DNA of 64,000 bases from Colias croceus (taxonomy: Eukaryota; Arthropoda; Insecta; Lepidoptera; Pieridae): NCBI RefSeq assembly GCF_905220415.1, contig NC_059539.1, forward strand, positions 1,612,001 to 1,676,000. The letters are read 5' to 3'. Shown here in pieces: positions 19,853 to 30,943 of this stretch. The stretch's first letter is position 1. Every line of letters begins with the position of its first letter. The position numbers and the translations under genes were made by a program. The notes below the pieces were generated by a model. It had not been told where the DNA came from and made no database searches. It saw only the letters and a program-made list of their open reading frames with translations.

Positions 19853-20195
19853 AATCGCGTAAAAAATCAGTTGAAAATTAGAAAACATTTAAAACTCCTA
19901 CATATACAAACACATATGTTTAAGAAATGTTTTCTTTTATCATGCATTCCAATGCGCGTTCCTTATCTAGCTGTATAATTGTGACCATGTTAAAGCATCA
20001 ATGTACTCCGGGGACTGCACGCTTCTTCTGAGATAAGAGAAATGGAGATTTGCATTTTCTCACTTGCTTTGAAATTGATTCTCGTGTTTTTTAAGATAAG
20101 TAGTTTAAAGTATAGTTTAAATATAGTTTTGTAGCAATAGGGAAAATGTAGAAATAAAGGTTATTGCGAAAATATAGGCTTGTTATCTTTCTTAA
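19853..20195. other. Non-coding, nothing recognised
   Basis: TTATCTAGCTGTATA near 19965 resembles part of miR-9 but has no hairpin partner (see rejected items). Confidence 0.4.
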
Positions 20196-20330
20196 TATAC
20201 AGGGTGTCCCATTGTTGCTATACTAAGCTCAAAGGAGGTTGTAGTTTTGCATACGCTGAGTTTGTAAAAAATACTTGTCAAATACAAGTCCCTTCGCGCT
20301 TAGTATACCAATAGTGGGACACCCTGTATA
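20196..20330. mobile_element. Tc1/mariner-type MITE, 131 bp
   Basis: Inverted ends TACAGGGTGTCCCATTG...GCTATACTAAGC and, on the other strand, TACAGGGTGTCCCACTAT...GGTATACTAAGC agree over about 30 of 33 bases. TA dinucleotides flank both sides (20196-20197, 20329-20330), consistent with TA target duplication. No ORF. Confidence 0.8.
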
Positions 20331-21496
20331 AGCCTCAATACTGATATTTTTAATAGTGTAATAATATGTTATTTAATAGAGCTTTTAAAAAATACAAGAC
20401 ATTATTTACACACCGGAGTCAAAATTTTAATAAATTATAAATTAATATTAAATATGACCGGAATAAATCGTGACGTGACGGTGACGTCAATACATTAAAG
20501 ATTTCAATTTTTATGTTCCAAAAAGAGATTTTAAAAGCTCAAAAGTTCGTACCTAATAATTTCAAAATCGTAACAATACTTTTACACAATCTCGAAACAA
20601 AAGCAAAACCGATAGATGGAGCTAAGTCATGAAAAGCTTATTATAGCGCGGAATCTGCGCTTACATCTCAATTGTAAAACAATGTTATCAGTTCCTACAC
20701 AGCGTTCTCTCCAGCACACACAATAATCGACCTAAAACCTTCGTATTTAAGTCCACAATACTCCAACACACATCCCGTATGATATTGGCTAAAAAATCTC
20801 AATTGCACTATCGCGTGATTAAAATTAGACTTTAATTTCACGTAGTTAGGATTGAAAGTTAAGCGGTGTGTGATACAATGTTTATTTATTCGGTAAAGGG
20901 TGGTGTAACGCCTACTCGTAGGCTCGAGATAAAATCTATATGGTACTAAATACGTGCAAACTCGCCTTAGGTCTATACTGTGTGGCCTTTCACTATGAAT
21001 CATGATCGATTGCGGGCTTTTTGAATAACTTTTATGCTTTATGACGGTTTTAAAACAAGATTTTTGAGTGCCAACCGGTTTTTAAATAGTTTTAAGACAG
21101 TAATTTTTCGATATTATGGGCTAATATCGAAAAACAGTCTTCAGTCAGGGCTTTGTTTAAAAACAGTCGTAAATTTTAAACAAAGATAAAACAGATGATG
21201 GAACACGTGTATAAAACAAATGAGACAGGGTCAAAACATGATATTATGTATTAAGATAATATAGAATCATGAACCAACTCCGAAGCTACATTAGAAAAGA
21301 GACCCAGTTTTTGACCGGGTAGAAATCATTTTGTCGTATCAGGAAGAAATTTAATAAAAATCGGTGAATTTAAAAGCTTAAAGCTCAATTTGGCATGCGA
21401 TTGGTTGTAGTGTAATTAAATAAATAGCAAACAATTTATACTTTTCACGTAAAATTTATTCCTCCACTTAAATCCTCCACTCTAAAATCCCTACTA
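20331..21496. other. Non-coding
   Basis: TGACGTGACGGTGACGTCA (20471-20489) carries a perfect CRE palindrome at 20482-20489 and a half-site repeat. CTGATAAC is at 20684-20691 on the minus strand. The 102-codon minus frame at 20695-21003 has no recognisable domain. Confidence 0.4.
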
Positions 21497-21683
21497 TCCA
21501 TACTAATAATTATGTATTATAAATGCGAAAGTAACTCTGTCTGTCTGTTACGCTTTCCCGCTTAAACCACTCAACCGATTTTGATGAAATTTGGCACAGA
21601 CAATCTTTAGACCCTGAGAAAGAACATAGACTACCTTTTATTGTGAAATATGTACCACGGGCGAAGCCGGGGCGGACTGCTAA
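21497..21683 (+). mobile_element. Non-autonomous Helitron (Lep1-like)
   Basis: It starts TCCATACTAATAATTATG, continues AAATGCGAAAGTAACTCTGT, and ends ACGGGCGAAGCCGGGGCGGA then CTGCTAA. The terminal CTAA (21680-21683) satisfies CTRR. It abuts a LINE tail directly on its right. Confidence 0.8.
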
Positions 21684-21785
21684 AACTCAAACTCAAACTC
21701 AAACATTCATTTATTCAATTAGACTACTATTTAGTAGCACTTTCGAATCGTCATTACATAAGTATTTTTAACATTTACCACTAGC
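21684..21785 (-). mobile_element. LINE 3'-end remnant with GAGTTT tail
   Basis: On the plus strand (AACTC-A)n at 21683-21702 is followed by ATTCATTTATTCAATTAGAC, then GCACTTTCGAATCGTCATTA and TTTTTAACATTTACCA. Same family as 2085-2160. On the minus strand this gives a tail of TTTGAG repeats after AATAAATGAATG. Confidence 0.6.
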
Positions 21786-21899
21786 TAGTTCTTAATAAAC
21801 CTCGCTATAGATTTCAACTAAAAAAATCTACACATACTACACGCATTCATACCATCTACATAGTGTATTCATTCACACAAGGTATGTATTATTTAAAGC

Positions 21900-22010
21900 C
21901 AGGTATGTTATCTAGTTGTGCAGCGCGGTGTCGGCCGCGGATAAGGGAGGCTGGTGCGCTGTGATAAGCGCCGCTAGTCACTTATTTATTTAGTCTATCC
22001 ATCTCGACTG
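21900..22010. promoter_or_regulatory. GC-rich GATA island
   Basis: CGGATAAGGG and GTGATAAGCG lie 27 bases apart in a GC-rich patch (GCAGCGCGGTGTCGGCCGCG). One of about a dozen similar islands. Confidence 0.3.
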
Positions 22011-22669
22011 CGCAGTTTGCATGTTTCCTTTTTAACACGATTTTATTAGCTTCACCTGTATGTTTGTAATATTTAGATTGGATTTTGACCGACTTAAAAG
22101 GATGAATTTAATTCAAACTTTGTACACTTATCAATATATATTTTTTTAGAGTTTTTTTTTTAATAAATTAATTAAGCTGCAAAACTCGTTGACTTTTCAA
22201 CTATTTCATATCTTATCTTCTTTGTAGAACAAGATGGCAAAAATTAAGTTAAGTGTAAAAACTAAAAACCACATTAATTGTGAATCAATTTGTAAAATGA
22301 TAAAGTTTATCTTTTTTATTATTTAATTATGATAATAGAACACTTTTCTGTTAGGAGATAAGCTTTTATGGTTATTTTTCTATCAGAGAGACATAATCTA
22401 TTCAATTTACAAGTAAAATGTATAACGTACTACATCAATGCCTATGTTTCCTGGTTCTTCAACTGTTTTCATACAAAATTTCATGCCAATCGATGTCCTG
22501 TTTTAGCCGTGCAAACGTAACCGATTACAACGTCATAACAAAGACCAAAAACTTTCTCATATACCTCACAACACTAACCTGTACATCCCATTTATTCCAT
22601 AATAACAACAAACGGAAAATAAACTTTTATAATACAAATAATTGAGTGAAACAGAACATAAACTCGGTT
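22011..22669. other. Non-coding, nothing recognised
   Basis: The 75-codon plus frame at 22418-22645 is AT-rich with no domain; not called. Confidence 0.4.
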
Positions 22670-22750
22670 CTGAGACGTGCGGGCTTGCGATAAGGCGGCT
22701 GCCGCTTGCTGATAACTCCCTGCATCACTGCAGCTATGATAAAATGTCGT
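22670..22750. promoter_or_regulatory. GC-rich GATA island
   Basis: GCGATAAGGC, CTGATAAC (22709-22716) and ATGATAAAA fall within 55 bases, around CGGCTGCCGCTTGCTG. Confidence 0.35.
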
Positions 22751-24139
22751 TAAATTAAACCACTCCCGCCCGCTTTAATGTATTTTCAATTTGATCGCGT
22801 TATACTCGATTTCGAATCATTTTTACGTGTCGAAATTAGTTTTATTTTGTCGTCTTATATTTATTAAGTTCGGGAATAGGTAGAGGGGAAGACGAGAATA
22901 TAGACATTTATTAATCAGGCAATTAATTTAAAATTTGTTATATTATGTGAAAAAAATTGATAAAAATAGGATCGTGGATAGAAATAGAAATTAAATGGAG
23001 AAAAAAATAAGTTATCAGCTTATCAAAATTATTTGAAGCTTTTAATCTGATAAAAAAAGAATATAAAATAATACATTTTAAACAATTAAGACAGCAAAAA
23101 TAACCTGCACATAATGCACAGAATCCGTCTCTATTGAGATCGGGAAAAAGAAGAAGACAAAGAAGAAGAAGAATTTGTTACTGATGATAAATTATTATAG
23201 AATAACTGTACTAAAGAGTAGGTTCCTCATCTATACATAGGTTTTATCGCAACGATGCAGTGTACACACTGTAACTAGATGCAGTTTCCTAATTTATCGG
23301 TAATAAAGATGAAATGCGATCTTTACGAGTATGCACGGTTAGGAAGTGGTTATTAAATCGCTTTATTAGTCTTCGCCGGCGTGTGCTATGGTCTAGATCA
23401 TAAGATCTAGCTCAAACTTTATCTAGATTTCTAGCCATATTTATTACCTAAATAATACAGATGAAAGTCCACGCACCACAATAAAAGATAAACTTGAAAA
23501 TGTCAACACTTGTTAATTAGTATGATTTTTATTTATCTATTTAAATTTATTAGATAACAAATAATGGATTAATTTGTTATAAAGTGCTTTATACGCAATC
23601 TTGTTAATTTGAAATTATAATTTAAATAAAATAATATATAGGTAATATATACGCTCTATGCGTTTATTGATTTAAATCAACTAGTGTTCATATAAAGCAT
23701 TTCATAAAAGTCGATAAAGTTCGACAATAGTCATAAGAAAAAATATATAAATGGTTGTATCCTTAAATAAGCAAGTGCGAAACTAAAACAGTGCCAAACC
23801 CAATCAACACAACTGCGAAGAAACCTGGTTTTCAAAATGAATCTAATATCCATAAAAGGCAAGCCAGCTATTACCAGTATCACCAGACACAATTATATCT
23901 AGCATGCCATAACTTTACATTCATCCATTCTGTCTAATATTAAATTAAATCAAACCAGTCACAGAAAATTATCTAGAAGATATGCCAATTCAACGTACAC
24001 ATTTACATTCAATCTCTTTTAACAAAATCTAAATAAACAGTGCAAACAGTTGCTCTTAATTTCAGTAAGCACTAAGTATTTCGTTAATTGCACTTGATGA
24101 CGTAAACAAGAGAAATCTAATCTAAATTTTACAGACGCC
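22751..24139. other. Non-coding
   Basis: AT-rich, with CTGATAAC on the minus strand at 23011-23018 and an AAGAAG-rich stretch at 23148-23175. No gene is supported. Confidence 0.4.
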
Positions 24140-24240
24140 TGTGGCTCGGGCGGTGTGAAATACGGGGTGGGAGTGTTATCAGGCCCGCGCACGCCTCCAA
24201 TCGGCTGATAACAGTGTTCACTGTCCCCCGGTCTCCCCTC
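24140..24240. promoter_or_regulatory. GC-rich GATA island with paired CTGATAAC sites
   Basis: CTGATAAC occurs on opposite strands at 24175-24182 and 24205-24212. The upstream word GTGGCTCGGGCGGTGTGAAA (24141-24160) nearly matches one at 52554-52573, so the island has more than chance GATA sites in common with another region. Confidence 0.4.
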
Positions 24241-24654
24241 ACTATTTCATAGGTGATTTTTAACTTTAAGATTTATTTGGTTTACTTTTATGGACCTGTA
24301 TACCTACTGTATAGTAAATGGTGAATGGTTTTAGTATATTGTATATTATGTTTTAATTTTGAAGCGTTTATGTAATAAACTAATTTTATTTACTGATGTA
24401 GCTATAAAAAAAAAGATTCTAATTTCCATAGAAAAGGGAGATTCTAATTTCCATAGTGTATAGGGACACAGATAGTTGAAATCGCGTAATTTTATTGATG
24501 TAGAGTTAAGCACTAATATTCATAATTTTCACATTATTTTGCTAGATTAAACACAGCAGATACAATTCAACAACTAGTTTTAAATTTTGAGCAATTCTAA
24601 AAACACTACGTGCATATTTATAACCATTTCTATAAAATATACAGTGACGGTGTA
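24241..24654. other. Non-coding; short local duplication
   Basis: GATTCTAATTTCCATAG occurs twice in tandem around 24414-24455. Nothing else recognised. Confidence 0.4.
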
Positions 24655-24775
24655 AATGCAGCCGCTTATCGCCGCGAGGCGGGGTGGCCCGATCGCGTCC
24701 CCGATTGCACGCGCGTGATATTTAGCACTGACACTGTGTCGCGTCGTGTCGCGTCGCGTCGCGTCGTGAATAGAT
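24655..24775. promoter_or_regulatory. CpG-rich island with GTCGC microsatellite
   Basis: CTTATCGCCGCGAGGCGGGG carries a GATA core. A run of GTCGC/GTCGT repeats spans 24738-24768. Overlapping 60-65-codon frames on both strands arise from this simple repeat and are not genes. Confidence 0.35.
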
Positions 24776-25896
24776 GCTTAACTTCATTATGAATTATTAA
24801 AAACGTACGGTGTGAGGGGGTGTAGGTTGGAAATTGTTGTGTGCTTCGTGTTGAAGCTTTCAAAAGAGCTGAAGTAATTTAAGATCATAGTCATTTGATT
24901 GCGATTGTATTTTTAGACTATCTTTCAACCTTGGGGAATCGTTTTAATTAAAGTACCCTTTAATTATTTAATAAACAACCATTAGGTGCTGCTTTTATAT
25001 ACGAATGAAATATGATACAGCAATTCTTTAATATTAACTTATATTTAGCAAGTCAAAATTATGCACTATTCTTATCGACTCTACATTACTTATTCTGTGA
25101 CATAACCATACTCTAATACGGAAGGTATAAGAATGTTACTTTCTTACAATTCTAATACTAAAGCTTTACTTCAGTCTTCATTACACCACAAGTTTGTAAT
25201 GAAAGTCGAAACGGACGTAGATATCACGCGATGTAATACAGCCAATTGAAACGAATCGCTGACGCAACAGGTAGGCCCTAATTGAGGATTCTTGACGCTA
25301 CTCCCTAACTTTATGTACCTAAGTGCTTTGAGTTTAGGGTCAATAGTAATGAGAATTACACCAGTGATGTTGTGATACATATGACCTTTGATTGTCACTA
25401 TTTTAGCAAAATGTTACCAATAACAACGGGGTTTTTTATTCGCTGGGTAGATATAGATATCTTTTTAATATTATGTTAGTACCTTCAAGGTAATCACTAA
25501 ACAATTTACGTGCTGTGCTACATTGAAGTCCTTAGTAAACATTTGATAAATCATAATAACAGAACATGAACAATGAAAAAGGCATTTTAAGATATGGTTT
25601 TCATAATAACCTTTTAGTCATTGTATTTAATTTAAAAGTTATCCCACCCTATAGAACCCTTGAAAAAGCTCATAATAGCACACATAATATCTACCGAAAA
25701 CACACCGTCTGGCATTATCTATATTATTCTATAATAATAATTGCTACTACATATTATTATTAACAATTAAATAAATACACAACACATGAAAAAGACGAGA
25801 ACATGCACAAACGACAGGATCTAAGGGCTCGGTGACGTCGCGATATGCATGACGTATAGCGAGAGATAGCGCGGGGTGGCCACGAATATAGCCACA
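24776..25896. other. Non-coding, nothing recognised
   Basis: A CpG-richer patch at 25820-25890 contains GTGACGTCGCGA and GCATGACGTA half-CRE sites. Confidence 0.4.
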
Positions 25897-26119
25897 CTAG
25901 ATACCGCCCGCGGCTTCGCCCGCGTTTTCAATGAAAATTTTCCTGTAGAATTTCCGGGATATAATGTCTATGTCTTATTATGGGACTTCAGTAAGCTACA
26001 TACCAAATTTCATAGTAATCGGTTTAGAAGTACTTGCGTGAAAGAGCAACAAACATCCATATACCCAATGGCCATCTTCACAAACTTTCGCATTTATAGT
26101 ATTAGTAAGATTAGTAGGA
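25897..26119 (-). mobile_element. Non-autonomous Helitron (Lep1-like)
   Basis: On the minus strand it starts TCCTACTAATCTTACTAATA then CTATAAATGCGAAAG, and ends GCGGGCGAAGCCGCGGGCGG then TATCTAG. The 3' CTAG is at 25897-25900. The 82- and 87-codon frames overlapping it are chance. Confidence 0.8.
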
Positions 26120-26600
26120 TATAGCTCTAGCTTTTGTATGTAACTTCGCTTGCGTGGAAATGACTTTCGATGTGTGCAGTTTGAAGCTGGTGAAAACAAG
26201 AGTGGTTTTGTAAAAGATGATGATAATAATATGAAATTTGCGATATGCGTATTTATCACCGGTATTTTCTAACCGGTAGGTATATTGTGTGTGCGGTGAA
26301 AAACTATACTAACACACGTCCAACATTATAAAACTGTTTATTTTTATCCACTATCATATTGTGTAAATTTAGCTTTACACGGGTCATCAATAGAAAATAG
26401 TTTTAAAATTTATAGATTTGCATCACTAGTCACAAATTTCTTCACGATTTAAAGAATACAATGAAAATATGATATGAATATCTCGCCATGAATATTTGCT
26501 TGAACCCACCGCGTCTAGATAACTTGAATATTTAAAAGCGAAACAATTAGCGACTTTTTCCCTGCACGCTTGGGCACCCTATCAAAAATTCAACAATGAC
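26120..26600. other. Non-coding, nothing recognised
   Basis: AT-rich, no supported gene. Confidence 0.4.
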
Positions 26601-26720
26601 GCGATAGCGCGCGGCAATATTTTAAAATCGATGTTTTTATGAATCGATAATTTGTTCGGCTCGTTTTGGTGCGACGTTTCGAGCCAATCGATTCTTATCT
26701 CGATGTCACAACGCTTTGTT
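26601..26720. promoter_or_regulatory. ATCGAT cluster
   Basis: AAATCGATG, GAATCGATAA, CCAATCGATTC and CTTATCTCGATG fall within 80 bases in a GC-richer patch. ATCGAT is the core of Cut/Onecut-type and DREF (TATCGATA) sites. Confidence 0.3.
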
Positions 26721-29700
26721 TCGATTCGGCCCTACATCCAGTATGTTTCTCTTGAAGCATTTCTTGCTAACGTACGAAAAGATGTTATCGGCGAGGCTTG
26801 CAAATTTGCTGTTGCGTTTCTTAACTAACTGCTCCTCTAAATTGAATTTTATGTGACGGGAATAAGGTTTTGTTTTGAGAGGGATGGTGTCGTGATCGTG
26901 TGTGTATGTTTGTCTGTGCTTGCATGCCAGACCAGGCCCTCAGGTGTGCTCGATGGGTAAAATTTGATACTTTCTTGTCACTGGGAAAGGAATCCATTGA
27001 AATTCGTATAACTAATTCGGCAGAGCGTGTAAGAAAATTAATTAAATAGTGTTTTTGACGAACAGTTGATAATATTTTGAGAATTATTTATAATTGAGTA
27101 CAGACTACAGTGCTTGATTTATGGCATTTTTAAACGTGGTTTGCGGATAATTAAAGCTTAATAAATAAATAATTAAAGATTTTTATTCGAATTGAAATAC
27201 TTCACGATAAGTATGATATAAATAATATTATTTACTTATATTTGTGAGGCACATCATAAAACAAACAAATATAAGTCTGAAGGGTAAGTAAAGTTCTTTA
27301 CTAATCTACTCACATAGTATTAATAGTTAAAATATTACTAATATTGATTTTTGCATGTATGTTTAGGCGAAAATAGCAACTACAGTTTTTAATTAAAAAA
27401 ATATCAAAACGCGATCTCTAGAGAGCTAAGAACATAATATAGGTAGGTACTTATATCAGTAGCTTTTACCTAACGTTTTAATGTTTTTGTTTCATAATAT
27501 GACATACACAATTACACATATAGTATCCTGAGGGCATAAACTACTCAAAGATAACTTTATTATATCAAGATTGTAATAACGTTAAGTACGTAGACCATTA
27601 AATACCACTATATATTAAGATCTTAGAGTAAATAATATTTTATACGATTATTTTAGTGTGTAAGTTATAAATCGAATACTCATATTTTGCAATGCGAAAG
27701 CTCGATTTCACCAACAAAATAATCATAGTTTATTTAAATCTGCTGTTAATTATACAATACGAATTGTAACAAATATTTTGTTAATTAAGTTTGGCAGTTT
27801 AGTCTTATATTATTATCTGAGGTTAACGTTAAGCGATAGTATTAATGATAATTTCAAAGTAGAAAATATGGCTATCATTTTAACATAGTTTTTAACTTTC
27901 ATATGCAAATAAAAAACTCATATGTATTAATACTCTTTCCTCACTGAAACGCGCGTCACTTACATCGTATGTATATACACACTTGCTAACGAGACGAAGC
28001 TATCACATAATATTTCGCTTAACACATACTTTAAAAATTGCAGCTGCAAACTAGACATTTACAACATTTTTAATAAACTACACGTATCAGCGATCAGCCA
28101 TTTCGTGCATCTGTCTTAAACGAGCGAAACAGGAAAACAAATTATCAAGATCCATTACACCATCAATAGCCGGATATTGTGGGTTTATCGGCCAATCAAA
28201 TTTGTGCTTCATTGATCACCCCCGATATGTTTTGTGTAACTTTATTATGGCTTGTGTACTATGCGTAGTGTGCTTGTAATACTGAAATTAACGGGACGTG
28301 AAAGTAATTGTTTGCCATTTTAGTATGTGTGTTAATTTTGGACACGGAGGTATCGAAAGCGAGTTTGGAGGGTAGTCTCTGTGGCTATCTTACCAATTAA
28401 CACTAACGCTAACAAAAGAACGCAATTAAATGTGAGTAACAGTTTTCAAAAAATTGCTACATGTGAACTAAACTAAGTATCCTGTTTTAATTAAGAATAT
28501 AAATTAGTGTAACACATTAAGGATAAACATACGAACACAAAAAGCACACATCGCGAGTTGCACATTACTTAACCACGGTTTAAAACGAAGATTAATGCGG
28601 CCGATATATCATCCGCGACGGACGAGTGCGAACTTTGCAACGATAAACTTTTTACTTTTTAAAGACTCAAATTGCCACAGTTAGGTATATCGCGTTGAAA
28701 AATTGTATACCAAGGGTCGCCCGCCCTGAGGCCGCGCGATAAAGAGACGGGGGAAAAAACTGACGTATTTGTAAAGTAGACTTTATATTTGTCAGCCTGA
28801 TGCGAGAACTTCGGTAATTGCTCCACGATTGTTGGCTTGATATTGCTAGCAACTGATAAGAGGTTATGCTGTTGTTTTGGGATTGGTTTATGTGTGTTTG
28901 GATTATGATAATTCTGCGACATATCCAAAATAAATAGAATAATCGTTTTGTAACTAAAACGTCAAGTTATTTCAGTATTTTTGCATGCAAAACGTGATTA
29001 AGTAAGGAGGTTTATCAACAGTATCACTGTGACTCGAGGCGATGAGTTTATAAAACTTTTTTACATCAGCCCGCAACCAGAACACTGGTCGGATAAATTG
29101 TCGAGCGATAAGTCACCGGCGCTAAACGAGGTTAATACATTAAACAGAGTTTAAGTGGAGTTTACTTAAGCGGTGGCTCCGGGCTCCTAACTTCTAAGTT
29201 AAATATGGTTGAGATTTTTTAAGGGATATTCAGGAACTCTTTATTCAAATTTTGTGGCTGTTTTGATGATTCGGTGCTCGCTTTTTTACAAGTTCATTTC
29301 ATGTTTAATTTTAACTATTAATGTAAAACAAAATAATTTTTTTATTCACAACTAAAAATACCTGATTAAAAATGGCACCTCATTTTGCAGTTTAAAAGAA
29401 AATATTATCTGCAAACCCTTTCTTAAAGCTAATGATATTTAAATATATGTAAAGTCAGCTGCTAATGCTCCGACTATAAATCGTGTGACGTCGTCATTAG
29501 CGGTAACAGATTTGTCGTTCAATGAGTGGGATTCTTTATCTAATTTATGAGGCTGTATGAAGTAATATTGATAATACTGTTAAATGTCCGCTATCATAGG
29601 TGATATTCTAAATATTTGCTATTCTAGGACACTTGGTGACATTTAGATTTATGCAGGGTGGCCTGAGAACATTTCTATATATTTTTTTTTAATATTAGAG

Positions 29701-30545
29701 GAAAGAGGTAACAATATATTTTTTTTACGTACTGCATTACTAAGCATATTCCTAGATGGTAGAGCAAATATTAAGCTATCAGTAAATCATAATATAGAAA
29801 GTCTTACGAGGCATTGATATTTCGTAAAACTATAAAATAACATTAAAACAGACTAACAAAAAACGTTTTTTGTATTTTGAAAGATTTTTATAAAACCCAT
29901 TATTGAAATCGAATTATTTAATCGAATAAAATATAAATAATAATGTATGTTGCCGTTTCCCCCTTACATAACACGTGAAATAAATTGAAAATCATATTTG
30001 AAATGTAAAATATTTGACATTTCCTTAATTCGTCGCACACTGCCATTACTTACACATTAGCGCTTCGTGAATGGGACTTACCTGTAAGGAAAATAATATT
30101 TTAATACATTTTGATATGTGCAATAAATAATGTTAATGTTCAAATGAGTTTGTTATGATTGATGACGCCATTACACATGCGACTTTTAGTCGTTGTTGTT
30201 TGGCTGGTTTTTAATATTTATTCTTGTCATTTTTTATGAGATTTGACAAGTCGCTTCGATGGTATTTTCCTTGGTTGAGAAAAAATGGGTCAGAATTAAA
30301 AAATAAATGAAAATGTATAATAAATCTTAGATCTTAAACTGGGTCTAGTTCCACCAGTATAAACATGTGTAAAAGATACTATCAATAGTTTTATACCGGT
30401 CTGATAACATTTTAATCATTTGATTATTATCTTTGAATAAGATATATTTAAGCCTATAAGTATTTAATATAACTCAAATGTTGACTACTGTAATAAATAT
30501 ACAGTCATAGATTAATTACTTTCTTATGTTAAGGCACTTGTAAAG
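26721..30545. other. Long non-coding stretch
   Basis: About 3.8 kb, mostly AT-rich. A GC-richer patch at 28570-28830 and another at 29020-29190 (GGATAAATTGTCGAGCGATAAG) hold GATA cores. CTGATAAC is at 30401-30408. No ORF over 89 codons and no transposon signature were found. Confidence 0.4.
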
Positions 30546-30567
30546 TGTGTTTTTTTTATATTGGTAA

Positions 30568-30668
30568 TAGGGAAGCGCTTGACCACAATCTCGCCTGATG
30601 TTAAGCTGAGATGTGGTCTAAGATGGAACGCGCTTCCCTAGAAGGTACCTGTTCACTCTACGCTTGGT
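30568..30668 (+). repeat. Dispersed lepidopteran repeat fragment
   Basis: Contains GGGAAGCGCTTGACCACAAT, CTCGCCTGATGTTAAGCTGA, GATGTGGTCTAAGATGGAAC and GCGCTTCCCTAGAAG. I recognise this block as an interspersed repeat of moth and butterfly genomes. GGGAAGCG and CGCTTCCC at its two ends are complementary. Confidence 0.5.
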
Positions 30669-30750
30669 TTAAAATATTTTTTTGCTAATGCGATGTAATA
30701 TTATATTTGAGTGCAAAAAAATGTGTGCGTGTACTAGTGTACACACGTAA

Positions 30751-30943
30751 GAAGTGAAACTTCTTTATGACATCATTTTTCAAAAAATAATTTTCTATAA
30801 TACCCTATGCAACTTTACAGAAATACGTCGTATCACGCGTGGTAGGGATAGGAAAAAGATGGCGCGTAACGGAAAAATGTCACGCGTAACGAAAAAATGT
30901 TACACTAAATTTTTTTCCAACCCCGATAAAGAAGTTTCACTTC
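30751..30943. mobile_element. MITE with perfect 18-bp inverted ends
   Basis: The ends are GAAGTGAAACTTCTTTAT (30751-30768) and its exact reverse complement (30926-30943). Inside, a 20-bp unit close to GCGTAACGGAAAAATGTCAC is tandemly repeated (about 30863-30902). A 121-codon frame crossing it is not a gene. The element at 44165-44309 has related ends. Confidence 0.75.

Noticed and set aside
19960..19980. TTATCTAGCTGTATA resembles mature miR-9
   Set aside because: The 5' seed part (TCTTTGG) is missing and the following 60 bases do not supply the complementary star arm, so no miR-9 hairpin forms.
23148..23175. AAGAAG-rich tract as a possible splicing enhancer or coding Lys/Glu repeat
   Set aside because: It is a short purine simple repeat in AT-rich DNA with no open frame or splice context.
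24610..24863. Arg/Ser-rich ORFs on both strands
   Set aside because: They arise from the (GTCGC)n simple repeat, which leaves frames open on both strands.
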